Part shown: piece after piece, positions 1-7,532 of the stretch | Numbering within the stretch: the stretch's first letter is position 1 | Layout: every line of letters starts with the position of its first letter | DNA from: JBDTOX01 sp039933015 | GTDB taxonomy: Bacteria > Pseudomonadota > Gammaproteobacteria > Burkholderiales > Methylophilaceae | Reading direction: 5' to 3' | Length of the DNA: 15,450 bases | Assembly: GCA_039933015.1 (NCBI GenBank) | Contig: JBDTOX010000101.1 | Location: 1-15,450 of the forward strand | Position numbers and translations under genes: made by a program | The notes under the pieces: generated by a model | Database searches by the model: none | What the model saw: only the letters and a program-made list of their open reading frames with translations | What the model was told of the DNA's origin: nothing

Positions 1-1
1 A

Positions 2-403
2 AAAATAATTTATAGCGAAGAGCCATGCAAGGACATTAAGGAATCAAGAAATTTAGAGTTAGTTGATAACAGCACGGATTCCAGAGCACTAAGGAATGAA
101 CTTAGAGTGAATGGCTTAAACGCTCCGTATGAAAGCAGTAATGAAGTTATCGAACACATGAGCAGCTACGATCTACAACTCAGAGTGCGTGAATTAGTGG
201 TATCGATCAAAGCAGCATCAACACAAGAGAAAATAAACGCATCGAGAACCGAACTTAGCGTTATTACCTCAAAAAATCCGAGGAAACTAAACTTTGATGA
301 TGAAACAAAAAGAAGCAACTTAAGAAGAGACCTTGGCAGTATTCAACAAAGTATTAGAGCCAGGGCAGAAAATAATCTGTACGAGATTTACAATAAATAT
401 TAA
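2..403 (+). CDS. 3' end of an unrecognised gene (partial, cut by window edge)
   Basis: The reading frame is open from base 2 to a TAA at 401-403, with no stop in between, so this is probably the C-terminal ~133 residues of a longer protein that begins left of the window. A GTG at 107 could serve as an internal start for a 98-residue protein, but no convincing ribosome binding site precedes it. The product is hydrophilic and rich in Asn, Ser, Glu, Lys and Arg, with mostly helical-looking sequence and no membrane segment or recognisable motif. The stretch is clearly more AT-rich than the genes to its right, which hints at an accessory or transferred origin. I do not recognise the family. Confidence 0.5.
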   Translation, partial: KIIYSEEPCKDIKESRNLELVDNSTDSRALRNELRVNGLNAPYESSNEVIEHMSSYDLQLRVRELVVSIKAASTQEKINASRTELSVITSKNPRKLNFDDETKRSNLRRDLGSIQQSIRARAENNLYEIYNKY

Positions 404-485
404 CTTTAAAACGGAATCTCACAGCCGAGCCGCTTATCCATAGACGTGTAGTCCTTTGATAAGAAAATATGACAACAACCAGATA

Positions 486-514
486 TTGCGATTAACATAG
501 CAATCCCATAATAT
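486..514 (+). promoter_or_regulatory. Putative sigma70-type promoter for the cytochrome pair
   Basis: A TTGCGA (486-491), a 17-nt spacer and TAATAT (509-514) give a -35/-10 arrangement matching 4 of 6 consensus bases in each box. Transcription would start near 521, leaving a leader of about 70 nt before the cytochrome-porin gene. A short inverted repeat (CCCAT at 505-509, ATGGG at 519-523) overlaps the -10 and could be an operator. Nothing else coding is visible between 404 and 586. Confidence 0.35.
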
Positions 515-592
515 GCAGATGGGATATGTAGTTGAGGCAAGAAAATCTCGATCAGTTAACCAAATTACTTTTAGGTATTTAGGGAGATGACG

Positions 593-1903
593 ATGATAAA
601 GTACCAGCACCAAACCCTTATTCAGAAGTTACAGATCCTCGCAGTGTTTGGTATAGCATCGCTCTTGAGCCTTAATGCAAATGCGGTCCCATCCTATGCC
701 AGGCAAACCGGTGCAAACTGTATATCCTGTCATGTCAGCTTTCCTGAACTCACTCCATTTGGTCGATACTTCAAGTTAACCGGATACACTTTAGGCCAGC
801 GCAGTCTGTTTCCAGTCGCAATAATGGCCCAAGTCGGGGAAACCTCCACGAGAACCCCGCGAGACAAAACAGGCGCTACGGTTGTCACTAATGATGACTC
901 CATACGACTCTCCGCTGCCAGCCTGTTTCTGGCGGGGAAAGCATCCGACAATATTGGTGCTTTCATCCAATGGACTTACGATAATGGAGACCCGCGCCAC
1001 AGCAACATCGATAATGTTGATATTCGCGGGTCATGGCAACTCACTCTAGCCGATAAGGAGGTGATTCTCGGAGTCACCTTACACAATAATCCGACCGTGC
1101 AGGATGTCTGGAACTCCACGCCTGCTTTCGGTTTTCCCTATACCTCATCACCTGACGCAATAGGTATCCCCTTCTCCACAATGATCGACGGAGGGCTGGG
1201 CCAGCTTGTGGCTGGTACAGGTGCTTACGCCTATTGGGACAGATCCATTTATGGCGAACTGTCTTTTTATCGCACAGCTGATGGTGCTTTTTCGTCATTG
1301 CGTGCCGGGATCCCTCAAGCCGACAGAGTGAAACTGGATGGCGAAAATCCTTACTGGCGCTTTGCTTATAACAAAGAATGGGGGCCACATTCTTTGATGC
1401 TAGGCACTTACGGGATGCATGTTGGCATCTACTCGGACCCGCATGACAACAGCAGCCCCATTAATAAATTCACTGACACCGCGCTAGATGCTCAGTATCA
1501 GTACATTACCGACCCGCATGTTCTTACAGCGCAAGCTACATGGATACACGAAAAACAACAATGGAATGATAATGCACTCACCGGCACCAACGCCTCGGAT
1601 ACCCTAAACACCCTAAAAGGCAAGTTGACCTACTACTATCAGCGGAAATATGGCGCCACTTTAGGAGCCTTTTCCACTACCGGTAGTCGAGATGCTGAAC
1701 TATATGCGGACAGCCCCGTCGGGTCACCGAATACCAGTGGCTATATCGCCGAACTGGATTACCTGCCGACACAGAATATCCGTCTCATGCTGCAATACAC
1801 CGGCTTCTGGAAATACTGGGGGGCGAGTTCAAACATCGACGGCAACGGGCGTCATGCCAGTGCCAACAACTCTCTGTTCCTGAATTTGTGGTTTGCTTTT
1901 TGA
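593..1903 (+). CDS. Cyc2-like outer-membrane cytochrome c-porin fusion
   Basis: Likely outer-membrane monoheme cytochrome fused to a beta-barrel, of the kind that passes electrons across the outer membrane. An N-terminal Sec signal peptide has a hydrophobic core and an Ala-Asn-Ala cleavage site. Right after it come YARQTG, one heme c motif CISCH (residues 43-47 from this start) and PELTPFGRYFKLTGY, which resembles the Cyc2 cytochrome domain (FARQ...CxxCH...LNxFGRxFK). The remaining ~370 residues alternate polar and aromatic/hydrophobic residues and end in LWFAF, with the terminal Phe typical of barrel proteins. The length (436-438 aa) suits Cyc2-type proteins. I chose ATG 593 because AGGGAG (581-586) sits 6 nt before it; the upstream ATG at 587 abuts that site. 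Cyc2 is the iron oxidase of iron-oxidising bacteria, but many CxxCH-porin relatives have no known substrate, so iron oxidation is not claimed. A cytochrome c4 gene follows 55 nt downstream. Confidence 0.7.
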   Translation: MIKYQHQTLIQKLQILAVFGIASLLSLNANAVPSYARQTGANCISCHVSFPELTPFGRYFKLTGYTLGQRSLFPVAIMAQVGETSTRTPRDKTGATVVTNDDSIRLSAASLFLAGKASDNIGAFIQWTYDNGDPRHSNIDNVDIRGSWQLTLADKEVILGVTLHNNPTVQDVWNSTPAFGFPYTSSPDAIGIPFSTMIDGGLGQLVAGTGAYAYWDRSIYGELSFYRTADGAFSSLRAGIPQADRVKLDGENPYWRFAYNKEWGPHSLMLGTYGMHVGIYSDPHDNSSPINKFTDTALDAQYQYITDPHVLTAQATWIHEKQQWNDNALTGTNASDTLNTLKGKLTYYYQRKYGATLGAFSTTGSRDAELYADSPVGSPNTSGYIAELDYLPTQNIRLMLQYTGFWKYWGASSNIDGNGRHASANNSLFLNLWFAF

Positions 1904-1958
1904 TCAGCGCTTATCTTCATATGAAGAATTCCACAAACGAAAATGACGGGACACTACC

Positions 1959-2573
1959 ATGAAAACCTCAGCCTACTGGCTAGCTTCCACGCTCGCGCTG
2001 TGCACCATAGCTACATCTGCACTGGCAGCTGAGGACAATCACATTCAAAAACTCGTCGGTAAAGTTTGTTCTGCGTGCCATGGCTCGGGGGGAAATAGTA
2101 TCTCCCCGAGCTTTCCCAAGCTTGCTGGGCAACGAGCATCATACTTAGTAGCCCAACTTACCTCGTTTCGGGACCGCACTCGTTCTGACAAGGATGCGCA
2201 AGATGCCATGTGGGGCTGGTCAAGATCGCTAAGTGACCAAGATATCAAGGACCTAGCGGCCTATTACGAGGCACAAAAGCCAATGTCGGGCATACCTATG
2301 CCGGAAGCGTTAGTAAAAAGAGGCCAGCAGGTCTTCGAGAATGGACTAGCCTCGACCAATATTCCTGCCTGTGCCACATGTCATGGCGGCAACGCTGAAG
2401 GGAAAGACAACATACCCCAACTGGCTGGACAACATGCTGCTTACCTGATGAAACAACTCAAAGTATTCCGCACTGCTGGACTCCGCCCCGCAGCCGTTGC
2501 TATGCACAGTATCGTAGCCGGCTTGACTGACGAGGATATGGAGGCTGTTGCGGCGTACTTGCAGTCGAAATAA
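1959..2573 (+). CDS. Periplasmic diheme cytochrome c4 family protein
   Basis: Electron carrier of the periplasm, probably membrane-attached or soluble, that feeds terminal oxidases or accepts electrons from other cytochromes. The 204-residue product has a Sec signal peptide (cleavage after Ala-Leu-Ala, near residue 23) and two homologous cytochrome domains. Heme motifs are CSACH (37-41) and CATCH (138-142), each followed by the c4 pattern PxLAGQ..YL..QL..FR. Met84 and Met182 are the likely sixth ligands. Length and layout match cytochrome c4 (usually ~190-210 residues). The gene lies 55 nt after the cytochrome-porin gene with a GGGA site before the ATG and no promoter or terminator between, so the two are probably co-transcribed. 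This makes it a plausible periplasmic partner of the outer-membrane cytochrome; that link is inferred from context. Confidence 0.9.
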   Translation: MKTSAYWLASTLALCTIATSALAAEDNHIQKLVGKVCSACHGSGGNSISPSFPKLAGQRASYLVAQLTSFRDRTRSDKDAQDAMWGWSRSLSDQDIKDLAAYYEAQKPMSGIPMPEALVKRGQQVFENGLASTNIPACATCHGGNAEGKDNIPQLAGQHAAYLMKQLKVFRTAGLRPAAVAMHSIVAGLTDEDMEAVAAYLQSK

Positions 2574-2631
2574 TGTATCTATTAGTTCTAATGAAGCGGC
2601 AATGCTGGCATTTGGACAAATTGAATGAGAT

Positions 2632-2671
2632 AGAAGCTAGAAAAGCCCCATGCGGGGCTTTTCTAGCTTCT
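2632..2671. terminator. Bidirectional Rho-independent terminator
   Basis: A perfect 18-bp stem (2632-2649 with 2654-2671) closes on the 4-nt loop ATGC. The core GCCCC/GGGGC is flanked by AGAAAA on the left and TTTTCT on the right, so the core hairpin is followed by a U-tract in either direction. It lies between the end of the c4 gene (+ strand) and the end of the YHS gene (- strand), exactly where a shared terminator for convergent units is expected. Confidence 0.88.
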
Positions 2672-2793
2672 GCAGGGGTGACGGTAATTTGTTCGGTATG
2701 AGCCAGTAGAGCGCGAGATAACGGTTTGTAGGTACGAAACATTACCTGTCTGGTATGGAACAAGCCAAAACTACTACAGCTAAGGATACGGAT

Positions 2794-3276
2794 TTATATG
2801 CGGTAAGGTGGCTCTTCCAGCCCCAACACCTCAGACTCCTCCAGAAAGTGAACGAAACCACGACGCAGGCGTTCCGGCCATCCCTCGCCCAGTTTGAGTC
2901 CAATCTCGGCCAGTCGCGTTTCTATTTGTTCGGCAGTCACCTTCAGCAGGTCATAGGTCACTTCAATGTCGATCATCATGTAATCGACATGCACTTCACG
3001 TATACCCATCATGCCGCGCAAATCTTTGGTGAGCAGCTCGCCATCCAGGGATAGCAGTGGCTGCTCAAGCCTGAAGCGACGCCGCTTCACGACTTGCACA
3101 TCCCTCTGTTTGGGTGCCTTGTGCCCTGGGTAGCCGATATAAAGATGCGGATTAGCCAGAAAACGTTCACGACACTGATCAGAACAGAAGGCATAGTGAA
3201 TTCCCGCGTACACGGTTTCAACCTCACGTGCCTTGATGATCATGCCACATACGGGGTCTTTATCTACGATGCTCAT
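2794..3276 (-). CDS. YHS (TRASH-like) metal-site protein with HMA-like C-terminal domain
   Basis: Residues 4-45 form a YHS domain: DPVCGM (7-12), then GIHYAFCSDQC with Cys31 and Cys35. The three cysteines (10, 31, 35) are the usual metal ligands. Residues ~66-135 look like a ferredoxin-fold heavy-metal-associated (HMA) domain: beta strand, helix, an IREVHVDY strand, then AEQIETRLAEIGLKL. This part lacks the CxxC metal motif, so it may bind metal differently or serve in protein contact. YHS domains occur in copper ATPases, oxygenases and mercury proteins. The 160-residue product is predicted cytoplasmic. The start is supported by GGAGAGG a few bases upstream. It is the last gene of a likely FNR-like/DUF488/YHS run and ends just before the shared terminator. 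A role in metal sensing or delivery is possible but not shown. Confidence 0.75.
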   Translation of the reverse strand: MSIVDKDPVCGMIIKAREVETVYAGIHYAFCSDQCRERFLANPHLYIGYPGHKAPKQRDVQVVKRRRFRLEQPLLSLDGELLTKDLRGMMGIREVHVDYMMIDIEVTYDLLKVTAEQIETRLAEIGLKLGEGWPERLRRGFVHFLEESEVLGLEEPPYRI

Positions 3277-3357
3277 ACACCTCTCCAGTTTGGGACCATG
3301 ACAACAGAGCAGCTATATCCAATTCAGCTTGAGTGCGCTGCCAATAACCGACACCAA

Positions 3358-3708
3358 CTAACGGAATAATGCGCTGTTTTCCTGGATGACAACAGCTTCG
3401 TTATATTCTTGGTTCTTTGCGCCATAGACGAGCGTCACGGTGCCTTTGTCCAGCTCATGCTTCAGGCGCTGGATTTGCTCGCTATTAGTTTTGAGCTCAG
3501 CGAGATACCGCTCCTTGAACTCTTCCCATCTGCCCGGATCGTGGCCAAACCATTTCCGCAGCTCTGTGCTAGGGGCAATGTCTTTGAGCCACAGATCAAC
3601 GCTAGCTTTTTCCTTGGTTAAACCTCGCGGCCAGAGCCTATCCACGAGGATACGACAACCGTCATGCTTGTCCGGCTGTTCATACACCCTTTTAATCCTG
3701 AGTTTCAT
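3358..3708 (-). CDS. DUF488 family protein (YeaO-like)
   Basis: A 116-residue cytoplasmic protein of the DUF488 family, whose biochemical role is not established. Family signatures visible are DRLWPRG (23-29), a WFGHDP segment (53-58), the helical ERYLAEL region, VTLVYGAKN (91-99) and a following N-E-A (103-105). The length is normal for the short YeaO-like branch. It starts 21 nt after the stop of the FNR-like gene, with no strong ribosome binding site visible, so translation may be coupled to that gene. The YHS gene follows 81 nt downstream. Confidence 0.85.
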   Translation of the reverse strand: MKLRIKRVYEQPDKHDGCRILVDRLWPRGLTKEKASVDLWLKDIAPSTELRKWFGHDPGRWEEFKERYLAELKTNSEQIQRLKHELDKGTVTLVYGAKNQEYNEAVVIQENSALFR

Positions 3709-3729
3709 GGTTTACTGCTTAAGCCATCA

Positions 3730-4452
3730 TTAGTAGCCGGCAAACTCTTCTGTACGGATATTGTCATCATCGACTCCTGCTTCGCTCAGTATTTTACGCA
3801 TCGCATTCACCATCGCGGGCGGGCCGTCGATGTAGTAGATGGGAAGCATCAGATCATCAATGAATTTCAGCAGCATGGCTTTGCTGATAAACCCGGTTTC
3901 ACCCAGCCACTCGCGGCTGGACTTGTCCATGTGCGTCATTGTGCCGACAAAGGTATAGTTTGGATTGGTGTCGTGAGATTGCATCAACTCGTCCAGAAAC
4001 GCCGCATCTTCCGGCGCTCGATTGGAATAAAAAACAAGAATTCGATGCGGAGCATGGTCGTCTATAGCTTGAAGCACTATGCTTCTCACAGGCGTAACGC
4101 CAATACCGCCGGTGAGGAAAACAGCTGGAATGCTCACATTGTTATGTAGCGTGAACGAGCCATGAGGAGCATCCAGCGTGAGTTCCGTGCCAGGCTCCAT
4201 TGTTTTCAATATCCGCTTGAACGCAGTATCACGCATCCGTGTCGCGAACATAAGATCATCTTCGTAAGGGGCGCTCGCCAATGACAACGTTCGCGTGTTG
4301 CCTTCAGCGTCAGTTTCAGCGGGGTTGATCAGGGTGCAGTCAGCAGATTGGCCTGCTTTGTAGACAAACCCTTCCGGCTTTTCAAAATGAAACGCCATTG
4401 TTCCATCTGCAATTTCCCGTTTGCTTTTTAATTTGACTTTGTAGATTGCCAT
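3730..4452 (-). CDS. FNR-like FAD/NAD(P)H oxidoreductase, no iron-sulfur domain
   Basis: Soluble flavin oxidoreductase of the ferredoxin-NADP reductase superfamily, moving electrons between NAD(P)H, FAD and an unidentified partner. From the chosen start the protein has 240 residues. Residues 1-105 form the FAD barrel with the RTLSLAS motif (54-60, the RxxS flavin site) and a DAPHGSF loop (94-100). Residues 106-240 form the nucleotide domain with GGIGVTP (115-121), FYSNR (141-145), a YIDGPP segment (207-212) and a C-terminal EEFAGY. There is no [2Fe-2S] or globin domain, so it resembles the isolated reductase module. The frame is open to 4539, but ATG 4452 has AGGAGG with an 8-nt spacer and removes a non-family leader, so I use it. 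It leads the likely operon with DUF488 and YHS genes. Confidence 0.85.
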   Translation of the reverse strand: MAIYKVKLKSKREIADGTMAFHFEKPEGFVYKAGQSADCTLINPAETDAEGNTRTLSLASAPYEDDLMFATRMRDTAFKRILKTMEPGTELTLDAPHGSFTLHNNVSIPAVFLTGGIGVTPVRSIVLQAIDDHAPHRILVFYSNRAPEDAAFLDELMQSHDTNPNYTFVGTMTHMDKSSREWLGETGFISKAMLLKFIDDLMLPIYYIDGPPAMVNAMRKILSEAGVDDDNIRTEEFAGY

Positions 4453-4486
4453 GACGCAATCCTCCTTAGCTTTTGTTGAAAGTATA
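4453..4486 (-). promoter_or_regulatory. Strong ribosome binding site and possible -10 box before the FNR-like gene
   Basis: On the - strand, TATACT (4481-4486) resembles a -10 box and is followed by a short leader carrying a perfect AGGAGG eight bases before ATG 4452. No good -35 box is visible at 16-18 nt, so the promoter part is tentative while the ribosome site is firm and decides the start. Confidence 0.35.
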
Positions 4487-4764
4487 GCGCACACAGCAAC
4501 GCCGTACGCGCTGTCATGTATTGTGTTCGGGAGCGACATTGAGCATGAATTATTTTTCCTTCTGGTTTTCCATGCTTACTGCACTACAAACGCTTTGACC
4601 CACATAAGCCAGTTCAATTGCTACTTGCGCCCTCCTCAATCAACCGGTCGCGGATCGACAACAATGCCTGTGGCTTGATTTTCATCTGCATATCTTCGTG
4701 AGGAGCTCGTATGTTGATAAATGAGCCGCTTAATATTTTAAACGGGCCGTTGATGCCGCGCGTT
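4453..4764. other. Intergenic stretch between FNR-like and DUF2254 genes
   Basis: This 312-base gap holds the leader of the FNR-like gene at its left end. On the - strand, 4614-4764 continues a frame that is out of phase with the DUF2254 gene and reads in a protein-like way (hydrophilic, ending near IEEGASSN), but it has no start of its own with a ribosome site and no recognised family. I see no convincing terminator, RNA gene or repeat. Confidence 0.4.
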
Positions 4765-6117
4765 TCAAATAGTAACGATTCCCTCTTTTTTCTCTTGCAA
4801 ATAATCCGTTTCGAATGTTTCACGCACATGCTGCAACCGACACTCAAACCGCGCCCGGTCATACAGAGATGCGATGGTGCGGTCAGCCGATTCGGCGATC
4901 CACTGCACTTGTTCACTGAGCGTCATCCGCCGCTCCGGACAGTGCGCCAGACTCGCAATGGTTTGCAGCGCGTTGAGCATGCGTAACATGATGGCGATAT
5001 TACATTCGGCGCTAACTCGGATTTGATCGAACGATTCAGCAACAAGGCTGGCAAAGGTCGGTCCGAGCGTGATGACCCTCAGCTCCCCTTCCGCATAACG
5101 GTACGATGAAGGGATGGGGCGGGAGGCCAGCCGCGCCAAAATCGCGGTCAGATAATCCACACACATTACGGCCGTCGTCGTGTCGTTGATGCCGGGTGAA
5201 AGCGCTCGCAACGCGATATCCACGATCTGTCTGATTCCAAAGCCAACATCCTGTTCCACCGTGCGGTATCGGTTAATGCTGTATGCAGCCTGCAGGTCGG
5301 CGATGATCTCCTTTTCTGGCGGGTCACTCAGAGCGAGCGAGAGGAGCGTTGTGTCATGGACCACAAACTCGCCGATGCTGCGCTCCATCCGTACAATGGT
5401 CTTGTGCTCCCGCGCCAAACGCAGGAGCTCCGCGCTATTCACACTTTGAATGTAACCATTCTCCTTGGCCGGGACTTTCTGCCACTTCCGCTCCTGTAAA
5501 GGAAGCGGTGACTGGTCCTCCTCGTTGCTGACCGGCCCTTCTCCAAACTTATCCGGGAAAAGCCGATCCACGGCCAACATGGTTTCATTGGCAACTGAGG
5601 CAATAATGCTCGAGGCCTGGATCGAAGATGCGATGTGATGAATGAAGAAAATAAGGACGCTAATGCTAGCGATGGCCAGGACGACAGCGAAAGTCACTGC
5701 CAGACTCGGAATAAAACCACCTGCATCACTACCACGGATTGTGCGCAACACGATCAGGCAATAGATGAATATGCCCGCAAAGATTCCAAGCACGACTTGC
5801 GTCACGCGGTCACGCATGAAGTTCCGCAGGATGCGCGAAGTATATTGGCTCGAGGCCAGCACCAGCGTCATCAAGGTCATCGAAAACGTCACCCCCACCA
5901 CGGTCATCATTGAGCCTGCAATCGTGGACAACATCGCGCGCGCGCCCTCTGCGCCTGCACCAAACAGGCGTGGCCAGCGGGCCATCCATGGATTGCTCGC
6001 TGTGACGTCCATTTCAATCAATACCACCGCAAGTAGGATGCTGACCACGATAATTAGCGATGGCACAAACCAAAAGCTTGCCCGCAGATTACTCCAGGCC
6101 TGTTTGAGGCTATTCAT
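4765..6117 (-). CDS. DUF2254 family inner-membrane protein
   Basis: A 450-residue inner-membrane protein of the DUF2254 family, function unknown. The N-terminal third carries four membrane segments at about 15-37, 62-90, 106-127 and 136-163, with the family-typical TIAGSMMTVVGVTFS and SSQYTSRILRNFMRDR stretches. The remaining ~280 residues are soluble and probably cytoplasmic, including conserved-looking GFGIRQIVDIALRALSPGINDTT-type sequence around residues 290-315. The length is normal and the frame appears intact. The ATG is preceded by GAAGG with a suitable spacer. The gene lies on the same strand as the N-ATPase operon but 512 nt beyond it, so it is probably a separate unit. A role in ion or pressure homeostasis is only a guess from membrane topology. 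Confidence 0.85.
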   Translation of the reverse strand: MNSLKQAWSNLRASFWFVPSLIIVVSILLAVVLIEMDVTASNPWMARWPRLFGAGAEGARAMLSTIAGSMMTVVGVTFSMTLMTLVLASSQYTSRILRNFMRDRVTQVVLGIFAGIFIYCLIVLRTIRGSDAGGFIPSLAVTFAVVLAIASISVLIFFIHHIASSIQASSIIASVANETMLAVDRLFPDKFGEGPVSNEEDQSPLPLQERKWQKVPAKENGYIQSVNSAELLRLAREHKTIVRMERSIGEFVVHDTTLLSLALSDPPEKEIIADLQAAYSINRYRTVEQDVGFGIRQIVDIALRALSPGINDTTTAVMCVDYLTAILARLASRPIPSSYRYAEGELRVITLGPTFASLVAESFDQIRVSAECNIAIMLRMLNALQTIASLAHCPERRMTLSEQVQWIAESADRTIASLYDRARFECRLQHVRETFETDYLQEKKEGIVTI

Positions 6118-6185
6118 GATTCAACCTTCCGTGCCTATGGGTAAGGGAAAGTGCTAAGTTCATGATTAGTTTACCGTTCCCCAGC

Positions 6186-6465
6186 CTATATATTGAAGCG
6201 CGCGATGTTGGCCGCGCGCACCAGGAGCAACAGTTCTCCCAAGCCAGATCAATCAATAGCGTCGAGGCCAGCATGCCAATCCAGACTTCTGGAAACCTGG
6301 TGGCCCAACTGGGGCCGGCCTGTAATTCATTATGAACCCATAGAACAGAACGAGCCACGGATTAAGATTGAAAAACAGGGCATACGCCCAGTGGGAAATT
6401 CAAGATAGTTTGTGAGCCATTGCCGGACCAATCGCGCCACAAAGGGGCAGCAGGATAACGACCAG
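6186..6465 (-). pseudogene. Possible decayed small membrane-protein gene
   Basis: Read on the - strand, three frames in succession look like pieces of one hydrophobic protein. The first runs from 6465 (LVVILLPLCGAIGP), passes a TGA at 6400-6402, and continues with HWAYALFF, PWLVLFYGFIMNYRPAP. The second, from about 6295, reads EVWIGMLASTLLIDLAW. The third reads GELLLLVRAANIARFNI and stops at 6186-6188. Aromatic and aliphatic runs split by one stop and two frame changes are what a degraded membrane gene would look like. I cannot name the family, and chance hydrophobic reading is a real alternative. Confidence 0.25.
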
Positions 6466-6607
6466 GTCGGCGCATCGCCGTGATGCCTGGCAAGCCCAGG
6501 CTTTTCAACAGCAATCGCCACGAGTTGTAAACGCAGCCAGGTTTTGCTACCGGCAGCGGACCTGTCACATCCCTCTGTGCGCGAGGAAGCCTGTGCTTTC
6601 GATGATT

Positions 6608-6625
6608 CCGGCTGTTTCAGGCCGG
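6608..6625 (-). terminator. Weak hairpin after atpG
   Basis: A 5-bp GC stem (CCGGC/GCCGG) with an 8-nt loop lies 4 nt after the atpG stop on the - strand. No U-tract follows, so it could at most be a weak or Rho-assisted end of the ATPase operon transcript. Confidence 0.2.
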
Positions 6626-6629
6626 GTTT

Positions 6630-7532
6630 CTATGATTCTGGTCTGTGCTGCCCGCTCGACAGCGCATTAAAACCGGAAATGACATCGAACAATTCTTCGT
6701 CAATACCGCTCTGACGCAAGCGGTGAAACGACTGGTTCAGATCCTCCAGTAGTTCGTCGATATTTTTTTCAGCGCGCTGCATCGCAGCCAAGCGACTGGC
6801 GTTTTCGCTTGCCAAGGACTCAGCGCAAGCCTTGAATAGCGAGACAAAAAGATATTCATGAACCAAGGCTAGCAAGGTCACCCCCCCGCCACTCATGACC
6901 TCGGGCAAATTGACAGTGGGCCAGGGTATTGATGCCAGATCGCGTCGCCACGTATCGTCAAGCGGCAGCAGCCGTTGACTCACGGGTGTATAAATCGCCC
7001 CGGATTTGGGGCGGTTATGGAAAAGATAAACCTGAGCGATCTCACCCCTTTCGCGATGCGCTTCTATCTCAATCAGGATCTGTCCAACCAGCGGCGTAAT
7101 CGCGCCAATAGAGTTTGGTAGAATGAAGCCCCCTGCCGACAGCAAGTTGGTTTCCGCAAGACGCGAGTGAATACGCTCGCCAACCGCCCAGACTGTCTTT
7201 TTGCCCGGCATATTTGCCAGCGTATTCACAACGAACTCCACCATCACATCATTGAATTGGCCAACCAGCCCCTGGTCGGAACCAAACACGACCGCGCCAA
7301 TCGCTCCTGTTTCCTTCTGTTCCGCTCGCATCGCGGCGCCAGATAGTTCGCCCTGCCGGAAACATGCGGACAAGCCCAGTTGCACCGTTCGATAATAATC
7401 ATCGAGGGAGCGCACCGCGTTCTCGTATTGCCCGATGCTCGACGCTGCCACTGCCTTCATCGTGCGCACCACGGATTGGAGATCTCCAGCACTGCTGATC
7501 TTTCGACGCAGGCTCTCCGTAGTGTCACTCAT
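6630..7532 (-). CDS. atpG: N-ATPase gamma subunit (central stalk)
   Basis: Central rotary shaft of the F1 part, coupling c-ring rotation to nucleotide turnover in the alpha/beta hexamer. The 300-residue product has the N-terminal helix pattern RRKISSAGDLQSVVRTMKAVA (first ~50 residues), the FGSDQGLVGQFN motif (83-94) of the Rossmann-like middle domain, and a C-terminal helix from about 237 (ESLASENASRLAAM...) that pairs with the N-terminal helix. It is the last gene of the operon and overlaps atpA by ATGA, with AAGGAAG upstream of the start, implying translational coupling. The sequence is divergent from housekeeping gamma subunits, as expected for N-ATPases. Confidence 0.93.
   Translation of the reverse strand: MSDTTESLRRKISSAGDLQSVVRTMKAVAASSIGQYENAVRSLDDYYRTVQLGLSACFRQGELSGAAMRAEQKETGAIGAVVFGSDQGLVGQFNDVMVEFVVNTLANMPGKKTVWAVGERIHSRLAETNLLSAGGFILPNSIGAITPLVGQILIEIEAHRERGEIAQVYLFHNRPKSGAIYTPVSQRLLPLDDTWRRDLASIPWPTVNLPEVMSGGGVTLLALVHEYLFVSLFKACAESLASENASRLAAMQRAEKNIDELLEDLNQSFHRLRQSGIDEELFDVISGFNALSSGQHRPES

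Larger units (their letters stand above)
6118..6629. other. Gene-poor spacer between DUF2254 and atpG
   Basis: The 512 bases have no intact gene I can support. Three short overlapping - strand frames exist, none with a good start. Next to atpG there is a weak hairpin, and 6186-6465 contains frame-shifting membrane-protein-like sequence (both listed separately). A GCCTGG/CCAGGC hairpin followed by TTTT (6485-6505, + strand) resembles a small terminator but no + strand gene feeds into it. Confidence 0.4.

Noticed and set aside
456..484. TTGATA at 456-461 as an alternative -35 box
   Set aside because: At 16-18 nt downstream there is no acceptable -10 box, unlike the pair at 486-514.
3664..4149. 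A 161-codon + strand frame across the DUF488/FNR-like genes
   Set aside because: Shadow of two clear - strand genes; composition and start are not gene-like.
4614..4916. A 100-codon - strand frame overlapping the end of the DUF2254 gene, with a protein-like C-terminal part
   Set aside because: Most of its first half is a shifted reading of DUF2254, and the rest has no own start with a ribosome site and no recognised motif.
6485..6505. GC hairpin followed by TTTT on the + strand
   Set aside because: It has terminator shape, but no + strand gene reads into it and the U-tract is short; probably chance.
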